Source of the DNA: Halichondria panicea
Lineage: Eukaryota; Porifera; Demospongiae; Suberitida; Halichondriidae
Assembly (NCBI RefSeq): GCF_963675165.1
Contig: NC_087377.1
Span: 2,627,978 to 2,691,977 of the forward strand
Length of the DNA stretch: 64,000 nucleotides
Reading direction: 5' to 3'
Made by a program: the position numbers and the translations under genes. This document shows, piece after piece, positions 10,093 to 21,671 of the stretch. Within the stretch, counting starts at the first letter, position 1, and every line of letters begins with the position of its first letter. The notes under the pieces were generated by a model that saw nothing but the letters and a program-made list of their open reading frames with translations, ran no database searches and was not told the DNA's origin.

Positions 10093-13000
10093 TTAGTCAG
10101 GTGACATGATAAGTATCCATGTGATACTCTTGGGGTCCATGGTGACAGTCACCACCGCGTTGTAGCCTCTATCCAACCCATACACTGCCCCCGGACTCTG
10201 TCCCTCAGGCAACACGAGTGCTTTGTCAGACAGGCCAGTGTAGTACAGTGGTAGACTGATGTTGCGTGTTATGGCCACTGGAGTGGGGTTGAATATCATG
10301 GCTAGACCGCGGTGGTCAAGGTGAGGATTCACGTGCAGCACACAGTCGTAATCTGTGCATGCGTGCAGGGAGAATGTGTATAGCAATACATCATTTACAT
10401 CAAACTTTTTTAGCTACGCTATAATAATTATTATGATAAGTTGAAAAACATGTGACTCTATAGACAGATATAATTATGTACAGCATGTAATTTTCGTTGG
10501 TGAAAATGTTCGTATTCATGAACTATAATTAATTTTTATACCCATATAAATATTCTGTATTTTTGTAGAGCTGACGTCGAGCCTATTGCATGCGGTAGAA
10601 TCATTTCGTAGTTTTAGTTTTCAATACGACAATTTCCACCATACGAAAATACCACGCTAGATATTTATACGGTACATAATTAATCACTTCTGTTCCCTAG
10701 CTCCCATGCACACACCTTGCATGTCTGGTCTCCTCACATGGACTATGTCACTGATCAGAATGTCACGATAGGTCTTGTAGAAACCCACCCACTTCTTCAC
10801 CAACTGCATAGTTGCATCAGTGTCATACAACCTGCAAGCATGCAGGGAGACCATTAAACCAGACGGTGCATGCATTAGATGTAAAAAATTATGTGTGGTT
10901 TTTGACGTAAGTGCGTGACTATCGTGGCAACTATCAGGAAAAAACGCACGTTTGCTACAATAGTCACGCACTCAGCGTGAAAACCATGCACACATCATTT
11001 TATATATCCTTACTTTATACACATACCTGGGGCCACGATAACAAGCTGCAACTCCGTAACCAAGGTATTGAGCCAACGCCCACTCATACTCCACTAGGTG
11101 CTCAGACAGTGGCTCAAACTGAGCAGCAGAACCACCTGTTAGTATGTGGAGGGGGCGGATACATTATAATTATATAGATTATATATAGCTAATGTGGAAC
11201 GGAATATGGATAACAAAATTGAAAGCAGACATTGAAAGCTTAGAAAGAGACCTTTTTCAAATAATGTTGTGGCCAGAAATTAAGGATTAATTAATTAAGC
11301 GCCTCAAAATTTAAGCGCTATATTTGTATACAGCATGGTATAATCATTACCCTAACATACATACATACCTCCGTGATACACGACCAGTGGTACAAACATC
11401 CATCCCTGGGTGGGTATGTAATGGTAGGTATCATCATACATCCCCTGTCTGCTCACACTGAGGTCCTCCCAGCGAGGCAGGCTGTACTGGTTCTCATTAT
11501 AACTGGAGCAAGAGGGACAAGTATTCAGCATGCATGCATGGTGAGAGGAGAATGCATGGACAATGCAAACAAACAAATTACTGCATAGACCTAATAAATG
11601 ATGTACACTGACTATAATAATTATTGCAACGTTCTTATACACACAAGAAATAGTGATAAAAATGATGTCCATCTCATGCACTCAAAGTTAACTATAATTA
11701 TAGAGGGGGGGGACAAGTAAATAATAGCCTGGAACTAACACTACATCAGGTACACTAACTATACAGTACTGCAACGTTCGTAACACAAAAAGCGAGCGAT
11801 GATCTGAGCACACCACGTACATACATACATGTACTGATTATTGTATAGCTCTATCAAAGAGCTGCTGAATGCATCTTTAGCTTCGAATTCGGACATTTCT
11901 AACACAAGTTATGGATATTAAACTAAAAATTGGGCCCAAAATAAATCGCCGATCAAAACGTATGCTATATATATACTATTGAATTGCAATGCATCTCCTC
12001 CCCATACAAACAACACATGCAGACATTAATTATATCTCACCCCATTCCAGACTTGCTTCCTCCCCAATAGAAATAGTTGTCAGGTTGGTTGATAAACACG
12101 TTCTTTGCTCGTAGCTCAGAATAGAGCTGTGCTTGTAGTCGTGTCTGCCAGTACACGGAGTCACTGGCAGAGGTGTGGTGGGTGTGGTTAGTTGAGCCGC
12201 ACATTGCACCTCCATATGGTCCATCTGTCTCAAGCATAGAGAGACCAGTTTGGTTGATGAAAGTGAAGATGATGTCATTAATCTTGTCATACCTATACAA
12301 TGAACAAATACACTAGCTATAATTATTATGACTGTATTTAGAGAGCACACGCACATTAATTTTGCCCTCAAAACCAAAGCAATCTATGTTGTGGCACTAT
12401 CAACTAAGTGCAACTTGATTAGCTCCGAAAAAAAGCCCATTTCAGAAAAATTCCCTATAATAGAAAATGGAACACACTGTAACAAAAGCAATGATGTATT
12501 GTTTATTATAACGTAGTAACAACAGCTGATATAGTTTCACTCACCATCCAGAAGCGAAGCAAGCATCCTGTGTTAGTTGTCCTGATTGTGGGTTGACTAC
12601 GTCCCACTGGTCCCCCACGTTCCCCCCATATCCCCCGTGACCCCGATCAAGGTCTATCAGATCATACCTGTGTGTGTGTTGTGTGTGTGTATGGTGCATG
12701 TGACAGTGTGCATAATTAAAAAAATAAAAAATAATGGTCCCAAGATACTGTAAAGTTGTCTAATACGCACATGTGATACTGATAGGGTGAAAGAAAACTG
12801 AGAGTGAAAGGAAGGGGAAGAAAGATGATATAGTGCATGTGGAAGAAAGGGGGAGAGAGTGGGAAACAATGAAAGAAAGAGAGCGGAGGGATAGTGGGAA
12901 ACAAAGAAAGAAAGAGAGCGGAGGGATAGTGGGAAACAAAGAAAGAAAGAGAGTGGAGGGATAGTGGGAAACAAAGAAAGAAAGAGAGTGGAGGGATAGT

Positions 13001-15191
13001 GGGAAACAAAGAAAGAAAGAGAGTGGAGGGATAGTGGGAAACAAAGAAAGAAAGAGAGTGGAGGGATAGTGGGAAGAGAGGGCAGGGCGCTCCAGCTAAT
13101 CAACATACAAAAGTACATACACTTACCCTCCAACTTCAATTCCTTGTGACTTTGCATACTGAATATCTGCAGTGATAGCGTCGATATTAGTCTTGTCCAT
13201 ATCCTCCAGTTTGAAACCAGAACCAAAACTGTAAATATACATCTCAAAACCAACTGCAACCATTTGATCAATAGACTTCTTAAAACCGGTTTTACTGGAA
13301 TCTGTTCCGTGGAAAAATATTGGATTTTCTTGTGTTTGTGGTGCCAACAATCTCGTCATTTTGTGCCGACTCAGCGCAATCCTCTCGCGATCATAAGAAT
13401 CCGTAACAAGTTCCAAAACTTTATAAGTATCAAATTGTGATAGCAGTGCTGAATTTATTTTTGAGGATTTCGAAGTGGTTGCAATTTCTACACCTGGTCC
13501 GAATGTGTAGGTACAATTGAGAACAGGTTCATCTGCCCCAGGGCTAACGCTACTGCCAGCTGCATCCATACCCCACTGCACTAGGCCACCGTGAGGCACG
13601 TTTGCTTCAACATAGAGCCATGATTCTGTTAGGGCTGATGTGTCGTGCTCCCAAGGCTGGGCCTGGGGCGATAAACTCAATGGAACGTACGGTTTTTGAG
13701 TACCGATGTATTCGATAACAGTCCGGTCCACTGTAACCGAAGTACTTGCTGCATTTTGAACTGTTAGCCATTTTGCTAAAATAGGTACACCCACATACAT
13801 CTCGTAGTTCACTGTAACAATTATATTTGCATGAGAAGGTTTCTTCACATCTGCAGGAGGTTTGAAATTAAGCGATAGAGTCATTCCTTTAGGAGGCCAG
13901 CTAGCATCTGTTGGGGAATGCCTCAGTCCAGGTTCCCAATGAAATGGTGCAACTGGAGGGGTCTTGGTGTAGCCAGTGTACACAAAAGAGGACTGCAGTA
14001 CAGTCAGTGTAGAGGTGTTCATGTAAGCGTGAGGTAGGGGGGAGAATAGACCTCCTATTGGGTAATCAATACCGTCTAGCGTTACGTAGCCCTCGGGAAA
14101 GATTGTGCGTAGTATGGGCTGTTGTTTTGTTTCACTGCGATAGTCGATTGTCCCGAAGGCAGGGGAGGTTGTAAAGATGCGAGAGATGAGTGTGTTACTG
14201 AGTGTGAGTTGATCTCCAGTCACAGTTAGTGTGACCTAATGATAGATAGAGAGAGTGGATCAACCGATGTATATATGCCTGGTACAGGTTATAGTTATAC
14301 CTGAAAGCAACCAATGCATATATATGCAGGCGTATACACGCCTGCATATAGCCGTAGATATAATAGCCTGTACTAGCTGTAGAGTTATACCTGCATGCAT
14401 GCATGCATGAAAGCAGGTGCAGTTCCTGATGATCGAGTGTAATGCAATAGCTGATATAAGGGCATGCACCATATATTGTAACAGCTTTGAATTGGATCTT
14501 CCCAACACAATAATTATGGCCCGGTATCCATTGTACTTATATTATAGTATTGTCCATGTACTCCTTCGAGCTGGCAGACATAATGTTCTTTGTTAACTCA
14601 TTTAAAAACAAAACTAATCGCTTCTGCATTACTGATTTCGTCTCAATATCCTGTTCTAACACAAGGTCATCTGACAAGCTCACCCTCCGACACACCAGAT
14701 CAAGCCACAATCAACACCGTCATTTCTATTTTAACCGTCTGCCCAGACTGTGGAACTGCCTACCGGCCATTGACATGTCTCTATCATCCCGATGCATAAA
14801 GACACTGATCAAGCGATTTCTATGGTCCCACTTTGTAACTCATTTCGACCCCTACAACATAATATGTTCCTTTTATTTTCTCTGTCCCTGCAGTAGATGC
14901 TCCACAATGCATATGATTAGTGTTCATTTGTGAATCACTTGTTCTCTATAATCTATCTCACACGGCAATCTGACTAGTTTCAGATTAGCCTTCAGCTGTA
15001 CACTCACTATATTGTCCTGTTTTTTTGTAATCACCTGTATGTATGCTGAGAAACCATAATTATTATTATTATTATATTGTATCTACCTCATCTTTAATGC
15101 TGTTGATGAGCCAGTCCCTTGTGTCAGTGGAGTGGGTCTTTACCACCATGCAAAGCAGCGCACATGCAAGGAGTAACTGTACAGCCTCCAT
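10093..15191 (-). CDS. Secreted alpha-galactosidase-like glycosidase (GH36/clan GH-D type)
   Basis: Eight exons: 15191-15087, 14235-13127, 12667-12545, 12292-12041, 11502-11369, 11135-11027, 10831-10716, 10352-10093; together 2208 bases, 735 aa plus stop, all junctions in frame. Residues 1-20 are a signal peptide (MEAVQLLLACALLCMVV). Residues 36-390 form a beta-rich N-terminal domain. The TIM-barrel part follows, with YIYSFGSGFKLED, GGYDLIDLDRGHGGYGG, LSMLETDGPYGG (candidate catalytic Asp), INQPDNYFYWGG, YSLPRWEDLSVSRQGMYDD and TQGWMFVPLV. The last exon gives a C-terminal beta domain (HVNPHLDHRGLAMIFNPT). From memory of the family this set of motifs fits bacterial and marine proteins annotated as alpha-galactosidase-like. 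The true substrate is unknown. The protein is probably exported or lysosomal and acts on polysaccharide or glycoprotein sugars. Intron 1 holds a LINE fragment, intron 2 a 35-base minisatellite. A broken copy lies at 675-2600. Confidence 0.85.
12862..13075. repeat. 35-base minisatellite in glycosidase intron 2
   Basis: Six or so units of GAGGGATAGTGGGAAACAAA plus GAAAGAAAGAGAGTG (35 bases) with few differences; variants differ by GCG/GTG. Long open frames across it are products of the repeat. Confidence 0.9.
14536..15078 (+). mobile_element. 3' end of a non-LTR retrotransposon (LINE), antisense in glycosidase intron 1
   Basis: The frame encodes FELADIMFFVNSFKN, RHFYFNRLPRLWNCLP, IKTLIKRF and a cysteine-spaced tail CSFYFLCPCSRC. 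The phrase R-x-F-Y-F-x-R-L-P-R-L-W-N-x-L-P is typical of the C-terminal end of LINE reverse transcriptase proteins. It ends in an ATT repeat (about 15059-15078), a usual LINE 3' tail. It is truncated at the 5' end. Confidence 0.75.
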
Positions 15192-15844
15192 AGAGCAAGC
15201 TTTGTTTATCTAACAGTTTTTTGCAGAAAAAAGGGGGAGGGGCTGGTGCATTGGGAAGATCTGCCCCACTTAGCCTCGATTCCAAGCCGCTCTAAATTGA
15301 GAAAGACGGGCTGGGATCGAGGCTATGCAAAAATTTAATGTGGTTTTGCTAGCAGTTGCAATCAAACTGAACAGGCCGGCTGCATAATTATGCAGGCTTG
15401 CAGACAAGCTGCAGTATTATATAACATTTGGTTTATAAATCTAGGAAACCACATTAATTTACTCATGGACCCTTGTTTTTCATTGAGACATTGAGCTGAC
15501 ATATTTAATTAATAAACAGTTGTAATGCAATTAACAAGGTTGAGAAAGTAAGAGAAAAAGCTACAAAAAAAAAAAAAGAAAGTGAGTTGAGGTGGAATGT
15601 TGTCAGAGTAAAATAAAAATACACAGCAAATTGTACATAATTCTTGCATGCAATTGAACTTTCCTTCATCGCTGCAGTAAAATGTACGAAAAATATATTA
15701 TGGCAGTTTTATTGTTACCTGATCTGTTGAATAATTAGTGTGTGACGCTTTCCAAGCTACCCAGGAGGTACGCCACAGAGCTCGTTCATATTATAGTGAT
15801 TCGGCCCATATAGGACCCCCTATACACTCTCACATCCCAGGGAG
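15192..15844. other. Upstream region of the glycosidase; no gene seen
   Basis: It probably contains the glycosidase promoter. A short 'AGCCTCGATTCCA...GGGATCGAGGC' hairpin lies at 15272-15324, one of several dispersed copies (also near 5540-5600, 22506-22545, 23185-23225, 47495-47555). A poly-A run lies near 15568. Confidence 0.5.
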
Positions 15845-15846
15845 CA

Positions 15847-16002
15847 TGCAGGGGGTGCACGGACCCCCCGCAGCCAGATCCACACAGAAAGAGAGCAGGA
15901 GGCGCACGACCCCCCGCAGCCAGACCCACACAGAAAGAGAGCAGGGGGTGCACGACCCCCCGCATCCAGATCCACACAGAAAGAGAGCAGGGGGCGCACG
16001 AC
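15847..16002. repeat. GC-rich tandem repeat, unit about 46 bases
   Basis: Three to four units built on GCAGGGGGTGCACGACCCCC plus GCAGCCAGATCCACACAGAA AGAGA. Each unit contains a GGGGGTGCACGACCCCC palindrome. Confidence 0.85.
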
Positions 16003-16191
16003 GATTTGAAAAGAATAATAGGCTGTTTACGTGATCATATTAAAAAGAATAGCATAATAGGAGCTAGGTAATATCTCGAGCATAATCTACCAACCTCTAC
16101 GTACTTGTAAGGTATATACGTACGTACAGCGTTTACTTCCCATATTGAACTGCTCTAATCCTATTTAAAATAAAACGCTCTACGAACCTCC

Positions 16192-16572
16192 CTAGCCCTA
16201 GCCTAGCCTAGACTGGAAACCACTCCCTTCGCTCTGGGCTCTGGGGACTGGCAAGTTGCCGTATTGAGAGTTGTCCCGTTGGAATGCAATTAGAACAAAC
16301 CACAAAAATGAGTAATGCGTGGGTGATATTATTTCATCCTCGATAACAGACCGCCAGTGATGTACTTATACTCGAGGCCGATCATATTTTTGTCAGTAAT
16401 ACAGTCATGTAGTTAGCGTGTGGGCGGTGGCACGTGAGTATTTGTGACGTTTACATTCTTGTGGCTGCGTGACATTCTTCACGCACTGGGACAACTCTCA
16501 ACACGGCAGCTTGCCAGTCCCTTTCTCCCGAGAGAAGGGGACTGGTTTCCAGTCTAAGCCTAGCCCTGAGGC
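16192..16572. mobile_element. Inverted-repeat element, about 380 bases
   Basis: The left end (CTAGCCTAGACTGGAAACCA, then GACTGGCAAGTTGCCGT, GAGAGTTGTCCC) reappears inverted at the right end (GGGACAACTCTC, ACGGCAGCTTGCCAGTCC, TGGTTTCCAGTCTAAGCC). The arms are about 85 bases with some mismatches. No coding capacity. Confidence 0.75.
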
Positions 16573-17754
16573 TCAGGCATATAAGATACAGTAACCCACC
16601 AGCGCAGCCAGAGAGAGAGAGAGAGAGAGAGACAGGTCCACCAGCGAGAGAGTCGAGTGTGAGCAGCGCAGTTGAGCAGCGCAGTTGAGCAGTCCAAGTG
16701 CAAGTGTAGAAATGCTCGAATAATTGCCCAACTGACTCTTTTATTATCTCCACAACAGGCGAAGGCAGGTTTTTTGTTTTGCAGCACCAATCAGATTGCA
16801 GAATGCTTACGTAATAGCTATCGGTTCGCTTCCCAACTCCTCCCCTTCTCTGAGCTCTGCGGTTAGAGGCGGCCAGGATTCGGAATTCCAAGATGATAAT
16901 AATCTCTGAAAGGGGCAAGGCTACGGTGGCCCTGAGCGCTGCACTCTAGTTGGTAGTTCATACTTGATAGTTCAAATGCGTAGTTGGTAGTTAGCAGTTG
17001 CTACTTGATAGTTCAAATGCGTAGTTGGTAGTTCGCAGTTGCTACTAACTTGATAGTTCAAACACGTAGTTGGCAGTTGGCAGTTGGTAGTTCGCAGTTG
17101 GGAGTTGGTAGTTGCATGGTAGTTGGCAGTTGGTAGTTGGGAGTTGGTAGTTGGCTATGGTGGCCCTGAGCGCTACTCTAGTTGGTAGTTCATACTTGAT
17201 AGTTCAAACGCGTAGTTGCTACTTGATAGTTCAAATACGTAGTTGGTAGTTCGCAGTTGCTACTTGATAGTTCAGTTGGCAGTTGGCAGTTGGTAGTTGG
17301 CAGTTGGCAGTTGGTAGTTGGCAGTTGGGAGTTGGCAGTTGGCAGTTGGGAGTTGGTAGTTGGGAGTTGGTAGTTGGTAGTTGGTAGTTGGCAGTTGGTA
17401 GTTGGCAGTTGGGAGTTGGTAGTTGGGAGTTGGTAGTTGGTAGTTGGCAGTTGGGAGTTGGTAGTTGGCAGTTCGTAACCTTTAAACTTTGCAACAATAA
17501 TTAGCCTGCTTTTAAATTATGATAGGCACAGATATCTAGCTGGCCTAAGACAGCAATATTAGAATCTTATATGTACACATCTAGGTAGGGAGATCATTTC
17601 AAGTCTAATCCTCATGTACCTATATTCCCAGATCCCAGCAGGGAGGGGGGAATTATAGAAACAGGTTTTGCATGGCACTTTTAGATTCTATTGAGGCTAT
17701 TTAAAGTTATGGTTAAAAGATTAGAGGCAGTGCAAAGATATATCTATATACAAC

Positions 17755-18898
17755 CATAGATACACGAAAGAAAGGGATAGGCAACGCCCCACGTGATGCT
17801 AGGTAAATGCAGTGTGTGACGTCACACCCTCTGGTTGGAGGCGAGTTGCGCTCAAGAAAGTACACAATGATCCCTATATCTGCTTATTTTTCTCGTAGGG
17901 GGCCTAAAAGAGAAATTCAAAACAATCAGGCATCATGCACACATAGACCCAGCACTACTGATAGCTACAGTTGCTATGTTAGTGCCGAGTTTTCTTTTAT
18001 TCAGCTTGATTTGTGTGAAAAAACACCGATTTGTCAGTTTATGTACCTATATCTCCAATATGAAATAATTTTATAACATGTACGTTTCACAGAATTAAAG
18101 TGTGTTTATAACTGCATGGAACAAAGCATATTTTCCAGCTCTCAATGCAGTGAAGTAGTAGCAGCACCATGAAACGCTTGTCCGAAGTCCAGAAAGTTTG
18201 CGTACCTCTCCTGCTCTTACTGTACATGGTAATGTAGTTTGAAGTACTCTAAGACACAGTTTAGGTATTAGAAAGTGGAACACAAGTATCTTTATCTGTA
18301 TTGTGTGATCGAAGAGATGGCATTTGAAGGACTTGGGAACATACCTGTTATGGTTTGTAGAGTGTACTGACACCCCCCTTTGGAGCTCACTTTCTCATCA
18401 CTTTGCATATAGTAGCTCTAAAAGATTAATAGCCTATGTCTAAGTGTATCTGGTGTCTCCTCAAGAGCACAGTTTGCTATAATACTATAAGGCCACTCCA
18501 AGTGATACTCTGGTTTCTGGTCCACCGCCCGCATCAGATTTTATTCTTGGATTTCTATCTCATTATTGGATTTCTATCCCATTATTTCTACTACGCATGC
18601 GCAAAAAAAAAAGTCCATGCGGTACAAAATAGTGTGATAATGATATTCATTTGCAAAATAATGAGTTCATAAGGTGAAATTGATAATGACATAATGAGAA
18701 AAGCCGCCCGCCTGCATGCATTAGAAAAACTTTAGGACCAGAAACCAGAGTGTCACTTGGAGTGGCCTAAACTATTAATATCTTTACTGACATTTTGAGT
18801 GCACACACCCCTTTTTGCTCATTACACGCCCCTTTTTAGCAACTCGCCTCATCCAACAGAAGTGCTGGGTGTTGCCTATCCCTTTCTTTGTATCTATG
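17755..18898. mobile_element. Non-autonomous DNA element, 7-bp target duplication, middle layer of the nest
   Basis: The terminal repeats CATAGATACACGAAAGAAAG (left) and CTTTCTTTGTATCTATG (right) extend inward as GGGATAGGCAACGCCC / GGGTGTTGCCTATCCC. The flanks carry a 7-base direct repeat ATACAAC at 17748-17754 and 18899-18905. It sits inside the AGTTGG-array element. Its ends resemble those of the element at 20133-21664. No coding capacity recognised. Confidence 0.85.
18490..18768. mobile_element. MITE, about 280 bases, innermost layer of the nest
   Basis: The ends AGGCCACTCCAAGTGATACT and AGTGTCACTTGGAGTGGCCT are inverted repeats with one mismatch, continuing into CTGGTTTCTGGTCC / GGACCAGAAACCAG. 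It lies wholly within 17755-18898. Confidence 0.85.
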
Positions 18899-19111
18899 AT
18901 ACAACATTTGCTAACTGCAAAGTTTAAAGGTCACGAACTCCCAACTGCCAACTCCCAACTGCGAACTACCAACTACCAACTGCCAACTGCGAACTACCAA
19001 CTACCAACTGCCAACTGCGAACTACCAACTACCAACTGCCAACTGCGAACTGCGAACTCCCAACTGCCAACTGCCAACTATCAACTGGAGTAGCACTCAG
19101 GGCCACCGTAG

Positions 19112-19405
19112 TTGGCAGTTGGCAGTTGGTAGTTGGCAGTTGGGAGTTGGTAGTTGGCAGTTCGTAACCTTTAAACTTTGCAACAATAATTAGCCTGCTT
19201 TTAAATTATGATACTGACACCAATAGATATCTAGCTGGCCTAAGACGGCAATATTAATCTTATATGTACACATCTAGGTAGGGAGATCATTTCAAGTCTA
19301 ATCCTCATGTACCTATATTCCCAGATCCAGCAGCAGGGAGGGGGGAATTATAGAAACAGGTTTTGCATGGCACTTTTAGATTCTATATATTGAGGCTATT
19401 TAAGA
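19112..19405 (+). repeat. Direct duplicate of the inner left part of the AGTTGG element
   Basis: This block (AGTTGG array, CGTAACCTTTAAACTTTGCA, then about 230 bases ending GAGGCTATTTAA) matches 17440-17705 in the same orientation, with small indels such as an added CTGACACCAATA. Confidence 0.8.
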
Positions 19406-19589
19406 ACACACATACCCAAGATTAAGTGTTTTAATCTGCGTGCCAAGTAGCCTCGATTCAAGGCCGATTAAAATACGGATTGCAGGGGTGATAGTGCGCA
19501 TGCACTTCAAATTACCCAGTATGGGTAATCGTACCACGAACGTAAAACCTTAGTAAATTATCCAGAAATTAGTCCGTTTACTAAGAATA

Positions 19590-20095
19590 TGTTCCGTTGT
19601 GGAGACCTAAATTAATAAAGGATATCAAGTCACTAGAAAAAGTGCAACGCAGAGCCACAAAATATATCCTTAATGATTATGTATCAGACTACGCAAGACT
19701 CTGCAAATTAAAGTTATTGCCCCTCATGAGATGGTTTGAACTGCAAGATATCATGTTTATTGTGAAATGTATGCAGCAGCAGTCGGACGATATAAGAGAA
19801 CTAGTATCTTTCACTTCATCCAAAACCAGGGCAGGCTGCTCAGGCCATTCCCTTCAAATTAAATTTGCTAGAAATAACTATTCAAGACACTTCTACTTCA
19901 TTACTTCATTAGAATTGCAAAAGTATGGAATAAATTGCCGTCGAATTTAATAAATCTAGATTCATCTCTATAGGAACAATCAAGAAAAAGACTTCGGACT
20001 TTTTAGTGTCAGATTTTCTAGAAAACTTTGACACAAATAACTTATGTTCATTTCATATGGTTTGCCCATGCTCTAAATGTCATATATAGGATCCT
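19590..20095 (+). mobile_element. LINE reverse-transcriptase C-terminal fragment
   Basis: The frame encodes LIKDIKSLEKVQRRATKYIL, YARLCKLKLLPLMRWFELQD, SRHFYF and, after a frame break, a CPCSKC tail. L-E-x-V-Q-R-R-A-T-K is the classic segment after the reverse transcriptase domain of LINEs. It is 5' truncated and has at least one frame disruption near 19945. Confidence 0.8.
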
Positions 20096-20132
20096 CTGTT
20101 AACTATACTTATCACTCTATAGATTATATAAT

Positions 20133-21664
20133 CAGAGATACAAAAGAAAGGGGATTGGAAACGACCGCCCACGCCCTATGTAAAAGGACTGACATCCGGT
20201 GAAGCCAGAGATACAAAAGAAAGGGGATTGGAAACGACCGCCCACGCCCTATGTAAAAGGACTGACATCCGGTGAAGCACTCCGTGTAATTATTGCGCTC
20301 GCAAATAATTACATGGAAAAGTTTTATATCCCTGGTTTCTAGCTCTCCTATCCACTAGAGATCACTCAGGGCCTGGGAGATACTTGAGAGAAGTAAGCTT
20401 ATACCACTGACAAGCTCTAAGTCCGTTGTCTTTACTCTGTTTCCAATTTTTTTGAGTTTAGCTTGAATTACTCTATGTCAACTTTTCTCTGTCCCTCCTG
20501 TGAAGTCAAAACAGCAAAGGACATTGCTTGACTTGGTTATTATGTATCTAAGTGCTACATAGAATGGCTTCATGCTATAGATAAGCTGTACTGTTCATAA
20601 ACGTTTGCAGTATAGTCCTTCAAACTGCTTTAGTATACTTTTAGACACGCCACGGGCCTGTCCCTCCTACGACTTCATAGTAAAGGCTATTTCTTCTTGC
20701 ATAGCATTTATTTGTCTAGTAATAGTGGCTGCATGGCTTAGTCGACTTTTTAGAGCTAAATTCTCTTTACTTTTTAGAAAAATTAACATTAAAAATGATC
20801 AATTTCACTGTTTCTATGTACAGCACATTGTAGAGCAGTCAAGACTGGTAATGAGCATGCTGACTATAAATATAATCCTTTGTAGTTTTAGCCACGCCCT
20901 ATAACGCGGAATGCTTCACACAAAAATTTCGAAAAAATTTCGTTTCCAATCCCCTTTCTTTTGTATCTCTGGTGAAGCACTCCGTGTAATTATTGCGCTC
21001 GCAAATAATTACATGGAGGACTGCGCTATCCCTGGTTTCTAGCTCTCCTATCCACTAGAGATCACTCAGGGCCTGGGAGATACTTGAGAGAAGTAAGCTT
21101 ATACCACTGACAAGCTCTAAGTCCGTTGTCTTTACTCTGTTTCCAATTTTTTTGAGTTTAGCTTGAATTACTCTATGTCAACTTTTCTCTGTCCCTCCTG
21201 TGAAGTCAAAACAGCAAAGGACATTGCTTGACTTGGTTATTATGTATCTAAGTGCTACATAGAATGGCTTTATGCTATAAACAAGCTGTACTGTTCATAA
21301 ACGTTTGCAGTATAGTCCTTCAAACTGCTTTAGTATACTTTTAGACACACCACGGGCCTGTCCCTCCTACGACTTCATAGTAAAGGCTATTTCTTCTTGC
21401 ATAGCATTTATTTGTCTAGTAATAGTGGCTGCATGGCTTAGTCGACTTTTTAGAGCTAAATTCTCTTTACTTTTTAGAAAAATCAACATTAAAAATGATC
21501 AATTTCACTGTTTCTACACATAGTAGAGCAGTCAAGACAGGTAATGAGCATGCTGACTATAAATATAATCCTTTGTAGTTTTAGCCACGCCCTATAACGC
21601 GGAATGCTTCACGCAAAAATTTCGAAAAAATTTCGTTTCCAATCCCCTTTCTTTTGTATCTCTG
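20133..21664. mobile_element. DNA element interrupted by a copy of itself (outer copy)
   Basis: The outer copy is 20133-20205 plus 20972-21664, about 760 bases when rejoined. Ends are CAGAGATACAAAAGAAAGGG and CCCTTTCTTTTGTATCTCTG. The flanks show a 7-base target duplication ATATAAT at 20126-20132 and 21665-21671. The internal sequence has a short open frame with hydrophobic residues that is shared by both copies, but it resembles no transposase. Confidence 0.88.
20206..20971. mobile_element. Inner copy of the same element, inserted with its own 7-bp duplication
   Basis: A complete 766-base element with the same terminal repeats. The host element is duplicated as GTGAAGC on both sides (20199-20205 and 20972-20978), the signature of a real insertion event and not of a tandem duplication. 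Inner and outer copies are about 97% alike by eye (small indels near 20350 and 20820). Confidence 0.88.
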
Positions 21665-21671
21665 ATATAAT

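Larger units (their letters stand above)
16921..19111. mobile_element. DNA element with subterminal 'AGTTGG' minisatellites; outer layer of a three-level nest
   Basis: The ends CTACGGTGGCCCTGAG and CTCAGGGCCACCGTAG are inverted repeats. Inside each end is a long array of seven-base-type repeats (AGTTGGY on the left, about 16950-17478; CCAACT on the right, about 18942-19090). Next come matching inner arms CGTAACCTTTAAACTTTGCA and GCAAAGTTTAAAGGTCACG. The left end motif is repeated internally at 17153. A second element is inserted at 17755. A lone right end of the same family lies at 23830-23877. No transposase seen, so it is non-autonomous. Confidence 0.8.

Noticed and set aside
12657-13271. 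A 204-residue Ser/Leu/Phe-rich open frame
   Set aside because: It runs through the 35-base minisatellite in the glycosidase intron and joins exon to intron without a splice site.
16451-16918. A 155-residue minus-strand open frame
   Set aside because: It overlaps the inverted-repeat element at 16192-16572, is low in complexity in part (GAGA run) and matches no family.
17231-17497. A Gln/Leu/Pro/Asn-rich open frame
   Set aside because: It is the AGTTGG minisatellite in translation.
20605-20904. A hydrophobic 99-residue open frame, repeated at 21305-21523
   Set aside because: It lies inside both copies of one transposon, has no known domain and differs only as the copies differ; duplication alone explains its conservation.
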